Part shown: positions 11,967 through 27,300 of the stretch, one piece after another
Layout of the letters: each line of letters begins with the position of its first letter
How positions within the stretch are numbered: the stretch's first letter is position 1
Origin: Lanius collurio
Lineage: Eukaryota; Chordata; Aves; Passeriformes; Laniidae
DNA: 64,000 nucleotides
NCBI GenBank assembly: GCA_020086605.1
Contig: JACBWW010000003.1
Coordinates: 3,334,082-3,398,081, forward strand
Reading direction: 5' to 3'
Notes under the pieces: model-generated
The model's database searches: none
The model's input: only the letters and a program-made list of their open reading frames with translations
Told to the model about the DNA's origin: nothing
Position numbers and translations under genes: made by a program

Positions 11967-14931
11967 TTAGATGGCATTTGTTGCCAAGGATTGATTCTGC
12001 TTATCCCCTGACCAACTTACTCTCCAGGAAGAGAAGGCTGAAATTCATGAAAAGCTTAGATTGTGCAACATAGGAAAAGGCAAAGATACCTCTGAGAGGA
12101 AAAGGCACCAAACATATTCTCAAGAGCAACACTAAAAGAGGCATCTGAGGGACTGAAGAAATTATGTAGACTTTGCCACAGCTCAGAAAGCCACTGAGTT
12201 GAATAAAAGTAGACCTGGAAGGAAGGGCACAGCAGGCAGAGCAATATATATTTGGAAACCTTTACTTTCTGATGAGTACTGTCAATTTTTAAAATGGGTC
12301 TGTTGTCATTCTTTTTCATACGAAATATTTCTTTTGGGTTTTGAAAGTATTTTTCATCTTTTTAGGGCAAGAGGGTTCTTTTCTGCTACAAACTCCGTAA
12401 GAGTGTAACTTGTTACAATATTGTCAGGGATCCAGGGCATTGATGGACCACTGTTACTGGTCTGCAGTGAGCTGACTGAACATGAGGGGAAAAGTACTCT
12501 GCTGTTGGCTGAATGAAATGAAATAGAGGTAGAAAATGGTAAAAAAAAAAAAATAAAGGCAAGAGGAATCAGTTTTGTGAAAAGTATTGATTATTTCAAG
12601 GAAAAATAAAAATACTGAAAGCACTGTCTCTGAGACTTTTCACCATTATGAAGGAAGGGGAATGTAAGAAGAAATAGAGACTGCAGGAGAGTGTAAAAGG
12701 AAACCACTGCTTATAGGATACCTCTGTTTTTAGATTTAAAAACACACTCTCAGTGTCTTCTGTGGGAAAAAAAAATCTATTAAATAAGTTTTTAGAAGGA
12801 GAAAAGAGAAAATATAGACACAAAGAAGGATCTGAACACATTTGCAGTTTTTCCCATATTATTTCCCACATTCTTCTTCAGAGAAATGTGTCAGAGGGTT
12901 TAACCTGTGTAACACCCATCATTTGTTTGTTCACACTGACCTAATTTTCAGGAGGCTTTAGGATTTCATGTGTATAAGCAATTTATCATGAATACATACA
13001 CTGGAGTTTGTCATGCATGTACAGAACACAGTTGCCAAGGAAAAAAAGTTGGTAATGGAAAAGGTGTATCCTTAAATCATTAAAGCTTTCTTGCACACAA
13101 TTCCCTGTAAATCAGATCCAAACAATTTAAATACTAATCTGTGCTAATGTTTTCACACGTAAAATAAGTAAGCATGATTTTATTGCATTTTAAACAGACA
13201 ATCCTTCTTTCTTGTTTATATTTGCATTAAGTGCATATAGTTTCACACATTTAGATCGTGATTCTTCAATTGAGGAATCAAATGCTACATCAAAGCAGAA
13301 TAGAATATTTTCATCATGTATGTAATGACAATATTTTGCAAGTGTATTAGAAGTAATAATTGCTCATCAAACCAAATAAAATGAAGCTTGGAAAAAAATG
13401 TAGAGTAGCTTTAATAAAGTATTTACGCTGCAAGGAAAAATATTTAAATTTGTAATCAACACATACAAACAAATCACTCATCAAATTTCCTAATATTGTG
13501 GTGCTAAATAAACCAATTATCCATTCTAAATGTTATTAAAATAGCTTTTTTTTTTTCCTTTGAAGTTAACACATTAGTTTTAATAGAACTATCTGACATG
13601 AGAAATATAAAAAAACACAGGCAACAAAACATATGCAGAATACAAAGCACTTGTTCTTTCAGATGTTTGGACTTTGTGCTGAAGACTCTTGGGGCATAAG
13701 GGGATGGTACTGTCTATGACAAAAAGCCAGAAATACGGAGGACACAGAGAGATCTCTCTTCCAAGTGAAACGTGATCAATGAAGTTCAAAGATTAAAATT
13801 CTAGGGACAAAACATGAAGAAGTTTCTTTTTATTCACTTCTTATAACCAAAATACCTCTCTCCTAGGTTCACTGGGTCTATAATGATGTAAAAATGAAGA
13901 AAGACATGGAGGGCTTTTTGGTAAAGCAAACATACTGATACAGCACACACAGAAGTGAAGGATGAAACTATCAAGATAAAACCACACCGAGAATTAAGAG
14001 GATAAATTTTTGCAATTATTCACTTCAAAATTTACTGCTGAAATCTATTCCAACAAACAAAATATGTAGTAAAAGTAATCAAACTACCTTAAACTCACTA
14101 ATTTACCAGAAGCATACAAATATGACCCAGTTGTATTTGTCTTAGAAAAAATATCTACTTGGAGAAACATAAGCATTGTGATGAATAATCATAATTCTGT
14201 AAAGTATGTCACTAAAAGTTGACTTTGAATAATTACTTTAATTAATCTTGTTTCTTCAAATGCAAAACACAGCATAAATTTCATATATATTATGTATATT
14301 TCATGGGAAATATGAAATGCTAGCATTCTCCTGTCTCCTTATTTGGGACAAAGAGGAACAGGAGAGAAGTGTAGCATCTGAAGAAGTTAACGCAGGACAT
14401 TTTCTCTTGAAAACAATCAAAGAATATGTAATTTCTTTTTTTGCAGCATTACCTGGTAATTCCTGCATATAATCAGTATAACTGCTCACCTATCCAACTG
14501 TAGATTTATGTAAGTTGGAAATGACCTTCGTTGTAAATCAACTAAAAAACATCCAAAAGTACAAGTTTTAGCTGCTCCAGCTAGGTTTGTCATGGTTTCC
14601 ACCTCTGGAGATCTATGTCTCTGCATGCATTATACAGTCTAGAAAACTTGATTAGATCAAATATTTAAACATTTTCTGGTTAAACAGGACAGACTGAACC
14701 AACGCAGCGATCAAACTGAGGACTGTTGTCAGTACAAGCCACAAAATAATTATCTGTGGAAGATGCATGAGATTTTAATCAACGGGTTCAAGAGGTCTGG
14801 TAAGCTGCATTGCCTACAACACCCCATTCACACCACATTTGGTAACCCCAATACCAACTACACTTCCAACTTCGGTAAACCTTGAATAGTCTTTCTCTAA
14901 ATTGCACTAAACTGTCTTGAAGAAGTGATAA

Positions 14932-14963
14932 CAAAAAAAACCAACCAAACAAACAAACAAAAA
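14932..14963. repeat. A-rich (CAAA)n-like microsatellite
   Basis: An A8 run is followed by CCAACC and then several AAAC units. Similar short tracts occur near 15309 and 34914. Confidence 0.85.
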
Positions 14964-17900
14964 TTAGCTGAACCTGCCTGTCTTTTTCTCTTGTGAGCCT
15001 TTCACATGAGCCAGTCATTTGTGACTAGCTAGCTTTTGTCATTACAATGACAATTCTGACCTTCTTTACATCTTCACCTCTCCTTAAAAGAGTTGAAAAA
15101 AAAATAGATGAAATGGAATAGTTCTTTCCTAAAGTTCCCGGTGAAGAGGTGCAATATGTAAAGAATCCAGATATAAAATATGCATAAAAGGAAATGAATG
15201 TACAAAGAAGAAATAAAGCCCTTAAAACTTAAGGCCCAAGCTTAAGTTTGAAAATTGTGTTTCCCTTAGAAAGCGAAAATAGCCCGAGTTAAAAAGCAGA
15301 AAAGAGCAAAAAAACAAACAAACAAAACCCCCTCATGAATGCTAAAGTCTCTTTAGGATCTTGAAAAAAATTGCCCTTTGGACCTCTTCCAGTTTACTCA
15401 CATTCCCACCCAAAATTGAACAGTTGCCCTTGACCACATATACTTGTTTCTGAGGATATTACATTTGTTTTTTGAAAGTGTTTCAACTGAAGCATGAAGA
15501 AAAATGCTGTGTAAATAAAAAAAATATTGCAAACAAATATCTCAGCATTTCTGATTTGAATTTTCTCACAGCTTTTTAATCTGTCAAAAGGCTTGATTTT
15601 CTCTGCTCTCCATTTTATTTTGTGTGAAACATTATTAAAAATGTTGTTATTGGAATTTCCATTGGACAGTAAAGCTATTTTCAAGCTGTCTCCTAATGAC
15701 AAGATGGAATACATCCTGCTAAACTTAAATAGGTATTTGGTCTTTTAACATGTTAGTTCACGGCATCAGTTTTTTAAATTTGGATATGTCTGCTCAAGTC
15801 AGTAGAGCAGAAAAAATTTTTACCAAATAAGGATAATCACTGCTGTTTGAGAAAATAAAACCATCTTTGCCACCTTAATTAATTTCAGATGTCATAATAT
15901 TATCTTAAACCTCCTAATGCTTTGTTTCCATATAAATATGTGATTAATTTATGCAAATGTGATCAATAGCTAGGAGGGCTTTTTATATCTGTTACTTCAC
16001 AAAACTTCCTGAAAGTATTTAACTGGGTAAACAAGAAAAAATCTTTCTTTTGTAACTGCTTTGCAACTTTTACTATTCAAGTGCTTTGCTGGCAAGGACT
16101 TAAACATAATTGTGCTGAAACTGAAGCATGTAAATTAAATAAAAAAAAAAATTGCATTGAAAGTTCATTTTGGTTTCTTTATTGTCTAGCTGATACTGTT
16201 CAGGACACAATGTATATCCCACAGATGCAGCATGTAGAGAATACTGTCTCAGTATCATTCAAGGATTTGTCATGATCTGAGTTAAGGCTTCAAAACTTTT
16301 TAGCTGGACTGATGTGAGGAATTGAGACTCTCAGAGCAGTTCAGTATGTCTGGATTTTGAGGCATATAACAAGCATACAAGGACTTTCAAACCACTATAT
16401 TTAGTGACTACATCACATATAGCTTGCGAGGTGCAAATTGTAAGTATCTGTAGGCAATACATTGACTTTTAATAACCAGAGAAGCAATCAAATAATATTG
16501 CCACCAAAAAATTGGTTTTATATGTATCTATAACCTCTACATTATAGTTAAGAAACAGTTACGGCTGAGGGCTAGCTCCGCCACTGACCTTTTATGACAT
16601 TCTGCAAAGCTCACTGTCAGCACTACAAGCTACAAAGTAATGGAAACAAAACCCAAAACAATTCCCAAACCGAGATCAGTTTCCAACCACATGTAAGCTC
16701 AGCCGTGTTACGTAATAAAGTGCTCCAGTAAGTATTTTGCATCTGTAATTATTTCCCATCATTCCCTATACAACCTTTCTAATGTGTAAAGTAGTCATAT
16801 CCATATGTAAGAGGATACTTGCTCCTTTTCACTTTAGAATTGATACCTTGTGTATGCAAACAGGCAGAGGCAATTTAATAGTCCATCAAGACAATATTGT
16901 CATTCAAGTGATATGAATACTTGAAAAAACAGAATTCTCTTATTTTCACATATATTACCTATGCTTTGACAGGGTAAGGCACGAATGCAGATTTGTGCCA
17001 TCCATTTAAGTCAAAATTTACCTAGTTCAATCAAACATAGCAAATTAATATGGAATAAGCATGGCTGAAATATTTTTGCGAGGTGTCTACACTCAAGATT
17101 TAACTTTGTAAATGCTGTAAAAACAGCCATGCTGACTTTACATTAATTTAAATATAGTTGTAAGAAAACTGTTTAAAAGATTTTCAGAATTGATATATTT
17201 TTAAAAGCACATTTTTAATCTTTGAAAGATAAGTGGGTTGCAGAGAGCCAAATAGATACATATTCAATACAAAATATTTGAACTGAAATTTTTAAATTTC
17301 AAGGCAATCAGTGACCCTTTCTCCACAGAAGACAATGTGGTATGTTGTAGGAATTGTCACATGAGAAACGCTGAGGAGTAGCCAAGCTGTACCAGCTTGG
17401 TTCAACAGGTTGTACCTGGTATGAATGGCACCGTTAAAAATGCTGATTGAGTCTGGTGAGCTGGGGCTAAGTTTCAGGGGAAATTCATGGAGAGCAAGGT
17501 AGGATTTATTAATATACTGATTTTCCCTCAACTACACTTTGATCACTGACTTAAACTGATGTTCTTGGAGTGAAGAAACATATGCTAAAGAAGAACTTGT
17601 CATGCAGGACATCTATAATTAAAGATCTTCAATGAAAGCATTTCACAACATCTCCATTAAGCTTTGTCATGCTGCAAAAAAAACATGAGCCTCTGTGTAA
17701 AGAAAAGTTAAACAATTGTCAGCTGAAAGCAGATGAGGATTTTATTGAATACCTGTATTACTTATGCATGAAGAGGTACCCATGCAGAGCACAGCAGATA
17801 CACTCATTGCTTTTAATTGTTGTGCAATTTTTATTACCAGTGGAACTACTAAACAAGAGGAGGAGGATAGATTTCCATTACTGGTAGCCACACTTTTATT

Positions 17901-20482
17901 TCAGGAGAAATCAGTGACCTAGGTCACCGAGTTGTCACTGATTCTAGTGCCAGGATCATCTCCACACGATGAGAAAGGTAGCTTTATTTTTTTGAAGACA
18001 GCACAGATCAAGCACTCAAGCCCCACTAGCCAGGGTCGCATAAAGGGTAAAGTATGAATAACTATTTCAAAATCACCCCATTTTGAAGGAATAAAATTAT
18101 TTGACCAGGCAGTTAAAACATTAACATTCACTTAATATTTAAAGGAATGTGTAACAACAAAGAAATAAAGATGCACTACTTTAATTACCAATTATCAAAA
18201 AGCATTTTTGTAATTTCTATAGTCGCATTAAGTTTGCAGTAAGACAACAGTGATCGTGTCTTGAGCCATGGTGCAAATATCCAGATTATTGGAAAGCAAT
18301 TTTTGAAGTTTGTGTTCAGCATAGGTTGTGGAAGAGACCCTGCTGGGCAGCTCTTCTGGCAGAAAACACTACTACAAATCATTCTTCAGCTGTAAGGTTG
18401 TAATTTCATTTCTTTTAAATGTTGGTATTAAAATATTGAGAGGTAGATGACAGATAGAAGCTGGTATAAATATGAAATATATTTATTGCCCAGTGTAAAA
18501 CTGGTTTAATGTTTTAATTTTATTAATTCTCAGTGTAAATTTTTAAAATTTTTTTCAAGTGAGTATCCACATCGTTGCAAGTACTACGAAAAACATTACC
18601 TGGAAGAGTAGCCATAAACAAAACAGCAACATACTGACCCTGGATACTGGAGATTCCCTCTTTGAGAACTTTGCTTTTCAGACCTCATTTGTTTCTTTCA
18701 CTACTCTACTAAGCTTATAAAATAAAATTTTTATCTATTAGATTCAAGTATAATCCAGGACCTCATTCTGCACATGCTGTATGGGCAGAGGCTCTTTCAC
18801 GAAAAGATGAAGAGTTCATTGGTCTTTGTTGAAGGTAGTGTTAAAACAGTACCTTACACCCTTGGGTATAATAAGACAGAACTGAGTGTTTTGTCTCCTT
18901 TATTCTTGCGCCTGGAAGACTGAGGTTAGAATAGAGAAAACAGATTAATATCAGGATACAATTTTTTTCATTCGTTCATCCTTCTGAGCCAACAGCAGTG
19001 AAAAGGCAAGAAATGTACTTTCATTTGCTCCTGGTTTTAATCTCTTCTATGGTTTTCTTATTAGCTCTTTTTCCCTGTCTGCTGCTGTTTCATTTACAGG
19101 TTTTCTCAAGTACCTTCACTCTCAAAGAGAAATCCACCTGGTTTTCATTTGGTATTCTCAAGTCCTGTGGTGTCAATAAAACTCATCTACTCCAATCCAT
19201 ACTACTTTGGATTTATATATTAAGCATGGCAGAACTCAGGCATGTGTCATTTTTCAGGGGCTAAATGGAAAAAAAAAATCTGTTTTAAAAGGTGGTATCA
19301 CACATTTGAATTTAATATTGTGAAAAGTCAACATGAAGCAAAATTACAGAGATGGTGTGTATTTCGGCTTCCTCAGGGAACAAAAGTATGAACCCTGAAG
19401 ACATATATTTCTCTTTCGTTTTCAAGTTTTGTCAAAAAAGAAGTCATTGAAAAGGCCAATGATCAAGCACAAACAGAGGGAAAAAACAGGTAAAACATAA
19501 AAATCATTGAAAGCACATAGGCAGTGGAAACATTAAGGCTTTTTCTTCACGTATACGGATTTGTAAAACCAGGAATAAGTGTTACAAGTCCTAAAAGGTG
19601 TCCTGAATCAATTCAGAAGTTTGCCAGTTTGAGCTTAAGCCAAATGACTACCCAATGAAGAGTAACAGATGCACCTGATGACATAGCATTCCAGTTCAAG
19701 GACACAGCAGGAACATCACTCTAGTTCTCCCCAGTGACAGAAGAAACTATTGATTGCACATTTGCAGCTCAAATGCTTTTTTTTCCCCTCCTTTCTAGAG
19801 TAACAACTGAATTCTAAGTGTATGAAGAGCTTGAGGGTTTGGCTTCAATTCAAGGCCAAACAAAGGGCTCAGACTTTCACCACAGACTAGAGAAGAATTT
19901 ACAAGTTCTGTGTTCAGATTTGTGAAAACTTGTTGGTCTTTCAAGCTAACAAGTATTTTCAACTGTAGGAGCACACAATAACACAATGCTCCTTTTGTTT
20001 TCTAATGGAAAAGTTTACAGGTACCAAAATATATCTGAAAAAAAGATTAGCTGATAATTTGAATTCAGCTTTATCTTGTGCATTTTGCACTGAGAACCTG
20101 AATCCATGATAATTGATCTGCCCAACAGAGTCACTGAATAGAGTCAAGTAATTTCAATAACCTGGAGGAAGATATTGTTTCCCTAGGCAGGAAATAGAAA
20201 GAAAAAAAGAGGAAAAAAGCCCAAAGAGTTCATATTCTTTTGACTTCACTTCATTCACTGAAATGAATAAATAATTTTTTGAACATGCAAAGAAAACATG
20301 CTAATTTTTTTATATTCTACATGAAAGTAAAAATAAATGCATAAACCCCACAACAGATAATTAATTTTAAATGGCACATTTAAAAATTATTATTTTTATT
20401 GTCATTATTTTCAAGGTTTTACTCTGTCTTTTCTACTTTCAGGTAAACATTAAAAGAAAGCATGTTTTTTAACCAGTTTCCC

Positions 20483-20503
20483 TATTTAAATATTTAAATA
20501 TTT
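20483..20503. repeat. Short tandem repeat of TATTTAAA
   Basis: About two and a half copies of an 8-base AT-only unit. Confidence 0.8.
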
Positions 20504-21855
20504 ATTTTCATGGTAGAAAAATGGTTCACACATATAAAGACATATTTCTCTTCTCTCTCTTCCACTTCACTTTTCCTCAGAAAGGGCAAAAAATTAGGAG
20601 AAACTATGAAAACTTAAGTGAGTCCACAACTTCTAAGTCATGGTTACTAATCTGTGATTTATGCTTTCAATTTCTATGACTGATATTAATACAAAAGTTA
20701 TGTAGATTTTTTTTAAGTAAAAATCTCAAAAGAGGCAAGCATCTGTCGAGCAGTCTCATTAGGAGGTGAGAAACTGAGCAGAGAGAACAACCCCTGGAGA
20801 AGCTGGCTTTTAACACAGGAATTGAAGTTATGAAAATAGACTGCCAGAGGAGACAAGTGGAAAGAGTTGGGCACTAGGGTAATTTCCTTGCCTTGGACTG
20901 GAGCTCATGTAAGATAGGGAGACTGTCTGAAAGCAGTACAGCACAACAAGATCAGGTCTGTAGAACTCAGGAAGAGCCAGTGTCCACACCAAGCACATTT
21001 TGGGAAGTTCACTTCAGGATAGCTCTAATTTGTTGCCATCAGTTGAAGCCCCATCAGCAGTTGGAGGGCATTTGGGAGTGTTTGTTTCCTCTGCATGCAA
21101 AAGAGTTTTATACTTTGAGATGGCCATGAGTTCTAAATCAACAAATTTTAAATGAGGAGAACTGGGAAACTTTCCTCAAAAGCACTTTGCTGATTAAAAC
21201 TAAAATCTCAAGCTCCGTGTTGAAGATAAGGTTCTTCAGGAGTCATCTCCTATCCAGGATCTAGAGGTACTGGTACTAAAATTATATTCATCTTTTCTAT
21301 TTCCAGCTTAACAGTAAGCATAAAATTTACATTTTGATTTCCCTTTTTCTTCCCAAAAATGTTGGACTGTTACAGTGCATTTCAGAGGTAAACAAACTTG
21401 AAATAGAGAGTTTTACAGTTCAGAGAACTGTGCAAAGGGTGATTCTTCAAAAGACAGAGTTAAAGATCTGTTTAATTTCTCCAATGATCTTTAGTTTGTA
21501 CCCTTCTGTGATCTCAGTGAACCAGTATGTAATGGGAATAACTTCGATTTCTCTGACACCCTAAAATTTTACCCTTTTTTCAAATATTTTAGTGTCGGTC
21601 ATGGTGTAACTGAAATTCCCTTTCTTTTGTATGCAAAAGTGTTGATGAAAACCCACAAGAAAAGTGCTATATATAACAGTTCTGTGTGGGAAGGAATGCA
21701 TCAAATTTAGAGCCCCCTTGTGAGCTGATCTTACATTCAAAGAAGTCATACAAGTGTGAAACCTACAGTTACTGAGGCTGTAGAAGCTGCTTATTCTTCG
21801 AATACACCTTCTGATGAGAAGAGACCATTTCATGGTGGTTCTTTAGAATGGAAAT

Positions 21856-21884
21856 AAAGTATGTTCCGTTATGGAACATACTTT
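21856..21884. repeat. Perfect inverted repeat, 12-bp arms with 5-base loop
   Basis: AAAGTATGTTCC (21856-21867) is the exact reverse complement of 21873-21884. The loop is GTTAT. No transposon features flank it. Confidence 0.85.
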
Positions 21885-22798
21885 TAAAACAGTCGTTCAC
21901 AGCTTTGGTATAGCAGGTATAGAAACATTGGAAATAATGTAGCAAAGAGATGAACAAGGCAGTCATAAAAGATTCAAAGGTTATTGAATGTAGATAAAAT
22001 TTTTCTAAACTCCTGACTAAAATTATAAGTGAAAATTTATGTTTGGGATATTCTTTTTCCTTTTAGTTCATTTCTTGTTAAATATATTACATCATCAATT
22101 CTGTTACTCTTCACAGTGTTGATCAAGTTCTGTGGAGAACAGGGTTACTGGGCCATCCCAGGCAGGCTGAGGTTATTTAATGCCCCAAAATAACTAGCAA
22201 ACTTTAGGACAGAGTGGTCTATCTCTGTTCTTGGGTTTTCTGTTTATTTTCTTCTTTTCTATTAAAATATTGTGATGAAGTTTGTTCCTTATTAATTTCT
22301 GAATTTACAATTTGGAAAAAGATACATTTTTGTAAATGGTTCTTCAGGAATTTTTCTTTCAAGTTATACACACACACTGAAAACCCAGCCCACTTTGAAA
22401 ATAAAGGAAAAATATTTTTAACTTTTGCACAGGAAAATATTGTTAGTCACTCCACACTTTTTCTTGTAAAACTAGATAATTGAATATAGGATTCAAGAGG
22501 GAATCTCACTTTTGTATATGTGGACATTCTATTTTTTAATTTTGAAATCTTAATACTTAAACATAGGTCACTGAACTATTTCAGACCTAGAGTTTTTGTT
22601 CATTTGTTCTCATATGAAATACATACATATATTTTAGATTCCCTCTGTTGTTTTGTTTGAGCCCAAAATAAGATTCAGTTCAGTAGAGTAAATCAATCTC
22701 AATTCTGTTTCTAGAGCTTCTTGTGATAAATCTATAAAATATTTTTTTCTGTCTTGTTTGTGAGACTCAAATGAACAGATGTTTTCCATTGCTTCTTT

Positions 22799-22819
22799 CC
22801 TCTCTCTCTCTCTCTCTCC
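22799..22819. repeat. (CT)n microsatellite
   Basis: Run of about ten CT units, followed by a C/T-rich tail. It is pure pyrimidine on the plus strand. Confidence 0.9.
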
Positions 22820-24370
22820 CTCCTTCCCTTTCTTCCATAACATTTTATTTAATATTCCAAGGGCAAAGGCAGTGATTAACAACCAGCATCTCACCTGAGC
22901 TCCCATTTTCAAACACAGCAGGTCAAAAAAGCTGGTTTAGCTGAGATATTTTTCTGAGATATGAAATTCTGGTCCCAGGTGAGGCTCTCTAGGCCACAGA
23001 AAATGAAGCCTGAGGGTGTACAGTTTTTCTTAGCTGTACTTTGTGTGACACTGATTTCCATGATCCTTTCAAGTTTAGTTATTATCTACATTCAATAATA
23101 TTTTCTCCTTACACTAAATTCCTCCATTTCCACTCCCACCTTAAAAAAAAAGTAGTTTAAAAGTATAAATTAAAAGAAAAAAAACTCTCACCCTTAATAC
23201 ATGTGTTCTATTTCTAAAATTGTATAGCCTTCTTAGGAATCTAAAACCAATATTTTACCTATTCATTTAGGAATTGCTTATCTTATTTTTTGAAACACCT
23301 ATTTCAAGAATAATTTTATAGGAAACCTAAAAATAACATTAAAACAGAGTGAGATGTAATAAAACAAAGACTAAGTTCACAAAGTTGCAAATTCTTATAA
23401 GTTTCTACACAAATTCATTTTATTTTCTCATTGGTTATTTCACAGCAATGTAACACTAAAAATGATAACAAAAACTTTAATCTTATAACCTAAATATGGT
23501 TTCCATTTTGAAAACACCAATTAAACTTCCTAGTGTTTCTCACATAGTAATACTACTCTTTTTACACCTGACTGGTTACCTCCAAAACTTCAGGATTCTT
23601 CTAAGGTGAGGCCGACAAGTGTAGAAACACCTACTGCTAGGAAAGTTTTGAAAACCTCAAATAAATTCCAAAAAACACTCTAGCAGACAGAAATGGTCTT
23701 TAAAGTCTTTAAAGTTTTGGTTGCTTTTTTTCCTTTGACAAATATTAATTGAGAGCAAAAAAAGTCAGTTACAATACATATCTCAAAAACATCTATCTTC
23801 TCCAATACATTGCAAGCACAAAATGAAAAGATTAACACAGCAAGCAGTTCTAAGTATGCATATAAGGAGCTGAAAAAATGTTGAAGGCTTCTATTTTCTT
23901 TTACTGAAACTTCTTGATCACAACAAGCATAAGTGACTGGTCTTAACTTTTGTGATGCTCAGCTCACTTTCTGGATGAGTATATTTCTGAGCTCAAAATA
24001 TTGGAGCAAAATGGGTTTGTTCTTGTTCTCTTACAGAGGAACAAAAAACTGGTTTCAAAGCATTCAAATTTTAAGTTGTCAAGAGTCATTATTGCCTTCG
24101 GAAGCAGTACCTTAACAATAAGTTCCTATTTCTCCCTCAGTAGGTGCACACATGCACATTGATATATTTCATTTACTGTTTCAGAGTTACTCAGATTTTC
24201 CACCACTACAATTAAAATTAACAGGAGATGAAGACTTAAAACCATTATATGAATCTGATATCTCTGCAGTTAAAAACTTTCACTGCATTCCAAGAAGAAT
24301 CCTAAGATGAAATACAAGGTCTTAAGATATCTCCAACATGGTCTTATAGATCTATATGTCCTGCCTTTGT

Positions 24371-24392
24371 CTTTTTCTGAAGTCAGAAAAAG
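24371..24392. repeat. Inverted repeat, 10-bp arms with 2-base centre
   Basis: CTTTTTCTGA at 24371-24380 is the exact reverse complement of 24383-24392, with AG between them. This is close enough to chance that no function is implied. Confidence 0.75.
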
Positions 24393-27300
24393 GTCACAGA
24401 ATATTCTGCATGAAATTGAGACAGAGAATTTCTACAGTTATGGTGAGTTTTATGAAAAAATCAAGAATATTATTTGAGGAATAATAGCATGTGTTCACAA
24501 GATCACATGAAAATTACAATTGAAACACAAAAATCTTTCTCATTCTAACTTGAAGAACCATTTGGGCTCTGCTGAGGCAATTTGATACTGGATTTGTTAT
24601 TGGATCTGTCACTATAGTAAGGCTTAGAATATCTTAGTTCATTCCTAATTTTGAATTAAAAATTATTAGTACACTATGAAAGAAATCTGCCACATGAGTT
24701 TTCTGTTCAGTTACTTTCCTAAATAAGAATTGATTTTACTTGCTGAAACCTCCCCTATACATTCTCCCGTTCAGGCTCTTTACATGATTTTTTTTACTTT
24801 CAAGTGAATAAATAAAAATTCCTATATAAATGTGTTATATTCATAAACATCCTCAATGCCTTGACACTGCACAAATCTGTGCTCACACTGAGCTCCTTTT
24901 TTCAGTCTCTGGACCCAGCATTTAGGACGATGAGTCAGTTTCACAACAGAATTTATTGAACTCCTGTTGCCTGTACCACTGTAGATGTTTTTCTCTGAGG
25001 TCTACATGTTACTGTGGAGCATGAATCCACAAAAAGTAGTTTAGGAAGCTTCTTAATTGTCGTTTAAATCCAGAGCTGGACTCCATGGTTTCTCCTTCGG
25101 GACGATTGGCATTCTTTGTGTTTGTGCATACATGAAATTCTCATTTTAAAGCTATTGTTTCTGATGCCCGTCACATATTCCTATGCTGCTGACAGTTCAT
25201 ATTATTTTAATAAAACTAAACAAGATCTTTGCCAGTACACAGTAAGGACACCAGCTACATAAGGAATATATAAACTGAGATTTGTCTTTAGAAATATGTA
25301 AAGAATGAGTGTGTATGAGTTCAAACCCACCAGCAATTCATAGTGCTAGCTGAAATCTTTTACATTGAAATGCTACTTTCTGTCTACAGTTAGAAATAAA
25401 TGGAAACAGATAAGTAGTGCTATAGTCTCCAAAGCCTCATCATTTTCTTTATTTAGATATATCTCTTTTTGGCTTCTTTCTTGGAACCAATGCAGGTATA
25501 ACTGATGATGGAGAAAGGTTAAGAGTTGTAGCAAAGTTAGCCAGCTCTGATTGAGATTGATGGGCTTTAATAACATTCTCATTCACGAAAACTACTGATA
25601 ATGCTCACACTAACTACTGATGCCAGATAGAGTTCTACGTGTCCATAAACCAAAATATATCAAAAATGTTTACATCTTCATGAGAAACTTTATATTTGAT
25701 GTGAGTTTAGTGATGAATATTAGTTGTTAACATAGAGATGGCCATGATCTCCAAGCATTCTTATTCCCAGAAAGCAAGACTAATATCAGAATCTTCAAAA
25801 TGGAAGAAATAGTGAGTGGATACTGTAATATAAGAAAATGCAACATGCATTTAATGGTAACTTTGAAAATTATTCTTCTTGTTAATTGACCAAAGTGTTG
25901 TGAATTTTTATTTGTTGAAGGTTGTAAATAAATGTTCTTTTATTTTGTTGTTGGTTGTTGGTTTACAGGAGGAGCAGGGCGTTGTTTTTTTAAAAAAATT
26001 GCTTATTTATTTGTTGACTGGGTGCAGGAATATGGAATAAATCTGTGACCACAGTGGGTAATTTTCTCATTTTTGGAAAGATGCAGAAAGAACACTAAAC
26101 AAAGCATGTAGCAACTTGTTCAAAGTATTCATAACTGAATGTGAAATAACATGAGAGCAGATATCTTTTGGCATCTCAGTTAATAGCTCAGATTGCACTA
26201 ATATGACAATATAATATATTATCTTTGTACAATGTAAGTCTCTTAATGTGCAACTTCTGGTAATTAGAGTATCAACATGTAGAAACACGAATGGATTGCA
26301 CCCAGCCTAGCAGACCTAGAAACAAAACAAGTTTTTAAGAATTAATAATAAAAATATCAACATAAAATTAAACTTTCATAGCATTATGATGTTATTATGA
26401 CATATACAATGGCAGTATACCTATCGATAAACAATATGAATTTATCTGTCTCATGAATTTCATATGCACTGATTTCTTGGGAAAAACACATCTATAGTTT
26501 GTAAGCTCTTTGTATGTTATGCTTTACATATGAGAAATAAATGTTGTTATGTCATCCCATTCATTTCACAGGGCAAAGATGGGCCTCTGCTTGGTGGTTG
26601 TAACCACGTTTCCCAGTGGCATCCTCTACTCACAGTATAAAGGATTATTTGCAGGTGGTCACAGGACTGATCATGACCCAGCTGTGGTGGGATCATTTAA
26701 GATTTGCCACATATCTGCCTGATTGTCCAAATATATAAACTCAATTATCCCATATGCAAGTTGAAATATTGCTGTTAATAATGAAACTTAGATATAGCTG
26801 CTAAGCTACTGGGAGGTGATTTACTTCTCTTGTTTGATCATTGTTCACTTATGTGTATACTCTAAATTGTGCAGGCTCCACCATAATAAGAAAAGCAATT
26901 TCTTGCTTCTGTCTCCTTTTCTGTCAAAATATGTTTTTTATCAAAATAACTACTAAGTCCTTTAAGCACATGCTGCATTTGTTTCTATTGTCTATAAAAT
27001 ATATGTTAATATTTCTTAATATCAATGCTAATTTCAACTACATTTTTCCAGAATTACAACTTTTGCTGTTTAAAATATAAAAAGAAAGAATTTTTATGAT
27101 GACACATAGACTGTGTCCCCTTTGCAACAGTCTGTTTTCAAAACTGTAGTTGCCCTTGACAGGAATAAGATCTTTTAGCAGCATGTTAAAAACAGAGATA
27201 AAACATAGTCATACAAGTTTCATAGCCATGTACACCACCTATTTTCTCTAGATAACTAATACCAAGTACTGGTAAATTTATGTCTTTCAAGGGTTCCAGG

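Noticed and set aside
25310..25345. tRNA-like T-arm word GAGTTCAAACCC
   Set aside because: No matching A box, anticodon arm or acceptor stem around it.
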